From JAFIFT01 sp020051095 (GTDB lineage Bacteria > Pseudomonadota > Gammaproteobacteria > Legionellales > Legionellaceae): a stretch of DNA of 64,000 nt. This document shows, piece after piece, positions 63,976-64,000 of the stretch. Below the pieces are notes generated by a model. The model worked only from the letters and a program-made list of their open reading frames with translations, did no database searches and was not told the DNA's origin. Each line of letters begins with the position of its first letter. Within the stretch, counting starts at the first letter, position 1. The stretch spans positions 310,001-374,000 of the forward strand of contig NZ_CAXMZT010000001.1 in assembly GCF_964199965.1 (NCBI RefSeq). The letters are read 5' to 3'. A program made the position numbers and the translations under genes.

Positions 63976-64000
63976 AAACTCGCCTGTATTGTGATAGGAG

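Noticed and set aside
1..64000. CRISPR arrays, tRNA or rRNA genes
   Set aside because: I looked in all gaps for regularly spaced repeats and for cloverleaf-like sequences and found none; the gaps are too short or too AT-rich.

Overview
The window looks like a chromosome segment of an AT-rich gammaproteobacterium, most likely a member of the Legionellales (Legionella/Coxiella/Berkiella-like). This assignment is inference. It rests on the gene content and gene orders seen: mlaFEDCB-ibaG-murA, pilMNOPQ-aroK-aroB-damX divergent from a PBP1A gene, rpsB-tsf-pyrH-frr, ubiC-ubiA, era-recO, a stand-alone gspFGHIJK block as in Legionella type II secretion loci, and several large proteins of no recognisable family. 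Most of the window is dense core genome with many 1-25 bp gene overlaps.

Layout. 1-3.6 kb: the end of an MltD-like LysM murein transglycosylase, then a reverse pair encoding a UbiA-family polyprenyl-phosphate transferase and a membrane sugar-nucleotide 4,6-dehydratase. 4-5.2 kb: an unrecognised membrane protein. 5.2-11.4 kb (reverse): truD, a Nif3-like gene, and the Mla phospholipid-transport operon leading into ibaG and murA. 11.6-13.2 kb: prfC. 13.2-13.7 kb: a non-coding region with a G+C-rich hexamer repeat inside a larger imperfect inverted repeat. 13.7-17.7 kb: gspFGHIJK. 17.7-18.8 kb: a secreted Sel1-repeat protein. 19-25 kb (reverse): a coupled SulP-DabA-DabB operon, probably for inorganic carbon uptake. 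25.1-28 kb: a solitary HigA-type antitoxin, pdxJ, era and recO. 28-31 kb: a 969-residue protein of unknown function. 31-37.1 kb (reverse): ubiA, ubiC, two pseudopilin genes, holD, damX, aroB and aroK. 37.3-42.2 kb: pilQPONM. 42.4-45.7 kb: an ORFan coiled-coil protein and PBP1A.

45.9-51.7 kb is the accessory part. It starts with an IS256-family element whose transposase has lost an internal catalytic segment. It ends with a second IS256-family element carrying two nonsense codons, which abuts a 3' fragment of the first IS type. Between them lie an FAD-dependent oxidoreductase with a small coupled partner gene, an EVE-domain protein, and REP-like dyad repeats. 51.8-64 kb returns to core genome: fimV, folD, frr-pyrH-tsf-rpsB (with an unusually long basic tail on ribosomal protein S2), a Spy/CpxP-like periplasmic protein, glnD, rluB and scpB.

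Together the genes cover envelope maintenance (Mla, MltD, MurA, PBP1A, DamX), surface filaments and secretion (Pil, Gsp, FimV, stray pseudopilins), translation, quinone, shikimate and folate metabolism, and probably CO2/bicarbonate supply. I saw no tRNA or rRNA genes and no CRISPR array. The most unusual items are the S2 tail, the SulP-DabAB operon, the IS-bracketed FAD-enzyme island, and the large unknown membrane proteins.
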